Below, one piece after another: positions 63,375 through 64,000 of a stretch of 64,000 nt of DNA. A program made the position numbers and the translations under genes. The stretch is from Oscillatoria princeps RMCB-10 (GTDB taxonomy: Bacteria; Cyanobacteriota; Cyanobacteriia; Cyanobacteriales; Oscillatoriaceae). Within the stretch, counting starts at the first letter, position 1. Every line of letters starts with the position of its first letter. The stretch spans positions 45,745-109,744 of the forward strand of contig JAHHHT010000029.1 in the NCBI GenBank assembly GCA_019359235.1, written 5' to 3'. The notes beneath the pieces were generated by a model, which worked only from the letters and a program-made list of their open reading frames with translations, made no database searches and had not been told where the DNA came from.

Positions 63375-64000
63375 TTACGCCTGAATAATGAAGTCCGTTG
63401 CCGCCAGCACCGGCTGACCGGCAAGGATGGCAAATTGAGCGCCGGTGCCCAATCCCGCAACCGTTCCATTCTGGTTGTAGAACAAGTTGCCAGTCACAGA
63501 GTTGTAGACAATATCAGCAGCGGAAGTCGCGGCAGCGGTGTCTGTTGTGACAGTGGCAAATTCAGCGCCTAAGCTAGTAGCACCAGCAGCAGCACTCAGA
63601 GTTGTGAAAGTGGTCTTGTCAAGGATAATTTTGTCGCCGCTCACTCCTCCTGCGAAGTCAGCAATGACATCAACACCCACAGCAGTGGAAGCAAAGACAG
63701 CAGCTGTGTCGTAAAGGAAGCGGTCGCTACCCAATCCGCCGGTAAGCGTGTCATTACCGGCACCGCCAGAGAGGGTGTTGCTGCCGGCATTGCCAGAGAT
63801 GGTGTTATTGAGGGTGTTGCCGGTGCCTGAAATAGCAGCGGTGCCGGTGAGGCTGAGGTTTTCCACCTCCGCACCCAAGGTGTAGCTGACAGAAGACTGC
63901 ACCAAATCTGTGCCACCGGCAGCAGCTTCTGTTACCACATCAGTGGCAATATCGACAACTATAGTGTCGTTGCCCAATCCGCCGGTCAGGGTGTCAGTGC
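63375..64000 (-). CDS. RTX calcium-binding repeat protein (N-terminal part outside window)
   Basis: The frame is open to the right edge, so the N-terminus is missing; about 208 C-terminal residues are seen. Nonapeptide RTX repeats appear: TLTGGLGNDTIVVD at the edge, NTLSGGAGNDTLTGGLGSDRFLYD in the middle (split), with GGxGxD spacing. A C-terminal beta-rich domain follows (GDKIILDKTTFTTL, ADIVYNSVTGNLFYNQNG) and ends QPVLAATDFIIQA, typical of calcium-dependent proteins exported by type I secretion. Such proteins in cyanobacteria are cell-surface or S-layer-like. The class cannot be narrowed without the N-terminus. Confidence 0.85.
   Translation of the reverse strand, partial: TDTLTGGLGNDTIVVDIATDVVTEAAAGGTDLVQSSVSYTLGAEVENLSLTGTAAISGTGNTLNNTISGNAGSNTLSGGAGNDTLTGGLGSDRFLYDTAAVFASTAVGVDVIADFAGGVSGDKIILDKTTFTTLSAAAGATSLGAEFATVTTDTAAATSAADIVYNSVTGNLFYNQNGTVAGLGTGAQFAILAGQPVLAATDFIIQA

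Overview
This window is chromosomal DNA of a filamentous cyanobacterium, most likely a non-heterocystous Oscillatoriales-type strain (Microcoleus/Oscillatoria-like), although heterocyst formation cannot be excluded from 64 kb. The evidence is a full-length HetR with a PatX-type RGSGR gene upstream, a SigC-type group 2 sigma factor, ferredoxin-dependent sulfite reductase, the cyanobacterial 2-oxoglutarate decarboxylase / succinate-semialdehyde dehydrogenase pair, HIP1-like GCGATCGC sites, and intergenic regions full of short palindromic repeats (GAAACCCGGTTTC, GGGTGCGTTCCC, TAGGGGCGGG and others).

Layout. 1-6 kb: a partial dynamin-like GTPase, sigC, gpsA, lipA (all minus strand) and a tRNA-Pro(CGG). 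6.6-8.5 kb: the hetR-patX locus, a pattern-control regulator with its probable peptide-inhibitor precursor. 8.6-11.5 kb: two divergent oxidoreductases. 11.7-41.6 kb: a large exopolysaccharide/cell-surface glycan region on the plus strand. Its AT-rich left half (13-22.7 kb) has a UDP-ManNAc dehydrogenase-like enzyme, a Wzx flippase, FkbM methyltransferases, glycosyltransferases and a Wzy-like polymerase. Its GC-richer right half has a glycosidase-like protein, Gfo/Idh/MocA oxidoreductases, a heparinase-like protein, a GT4 enzyme, an SDR epimerase, a WecA-like initiating phosphosugar transferase, a nucleotide-sugar epimerase, a Wza-type exporter and a Wzc-type tyrosine kinase/co-polymerase. Together these cover initiation, assembly, modification, flipping, polymerisation and export of a heteropolysaccharide by the Wzx/Wzy route. 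42.3-45.4 kb: ssaD-ogdA, the cyanobacterial bypass that closes the TCA cycle. 45.7-64 kb: mostly housekeeping and conserved hypothetical genes (xth, an SDR, a repeat protein, a DUF92/VTE6-like protein, a VOC protein, two tandem alpha/beta hydrolases, rsmE, sir, recA, nurA, a HAD hydrolase) and the C-terminal part of an RTX protein.

Most notable: (i) an RGSGR-containing exported small protein (PatX type) upstream of hetR; (ii) two non-autonomous MITE-like elements with GGGAGCATCCC terminal inverted repeats and 9-bp target duplications, one with its matching empty site elsewhere in the window; (iii) a composite direct repeat bracketing the wza-wzc pair; (iv) a decayed methyltransferase followed by a duplicated 3' end of the upstream oxidoreductase gene, recording an ancient rearrangement in the glycan cluster. 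No transposase gene, CRISPR array, rRNA or complete mobile element with its own transposase was recognised.
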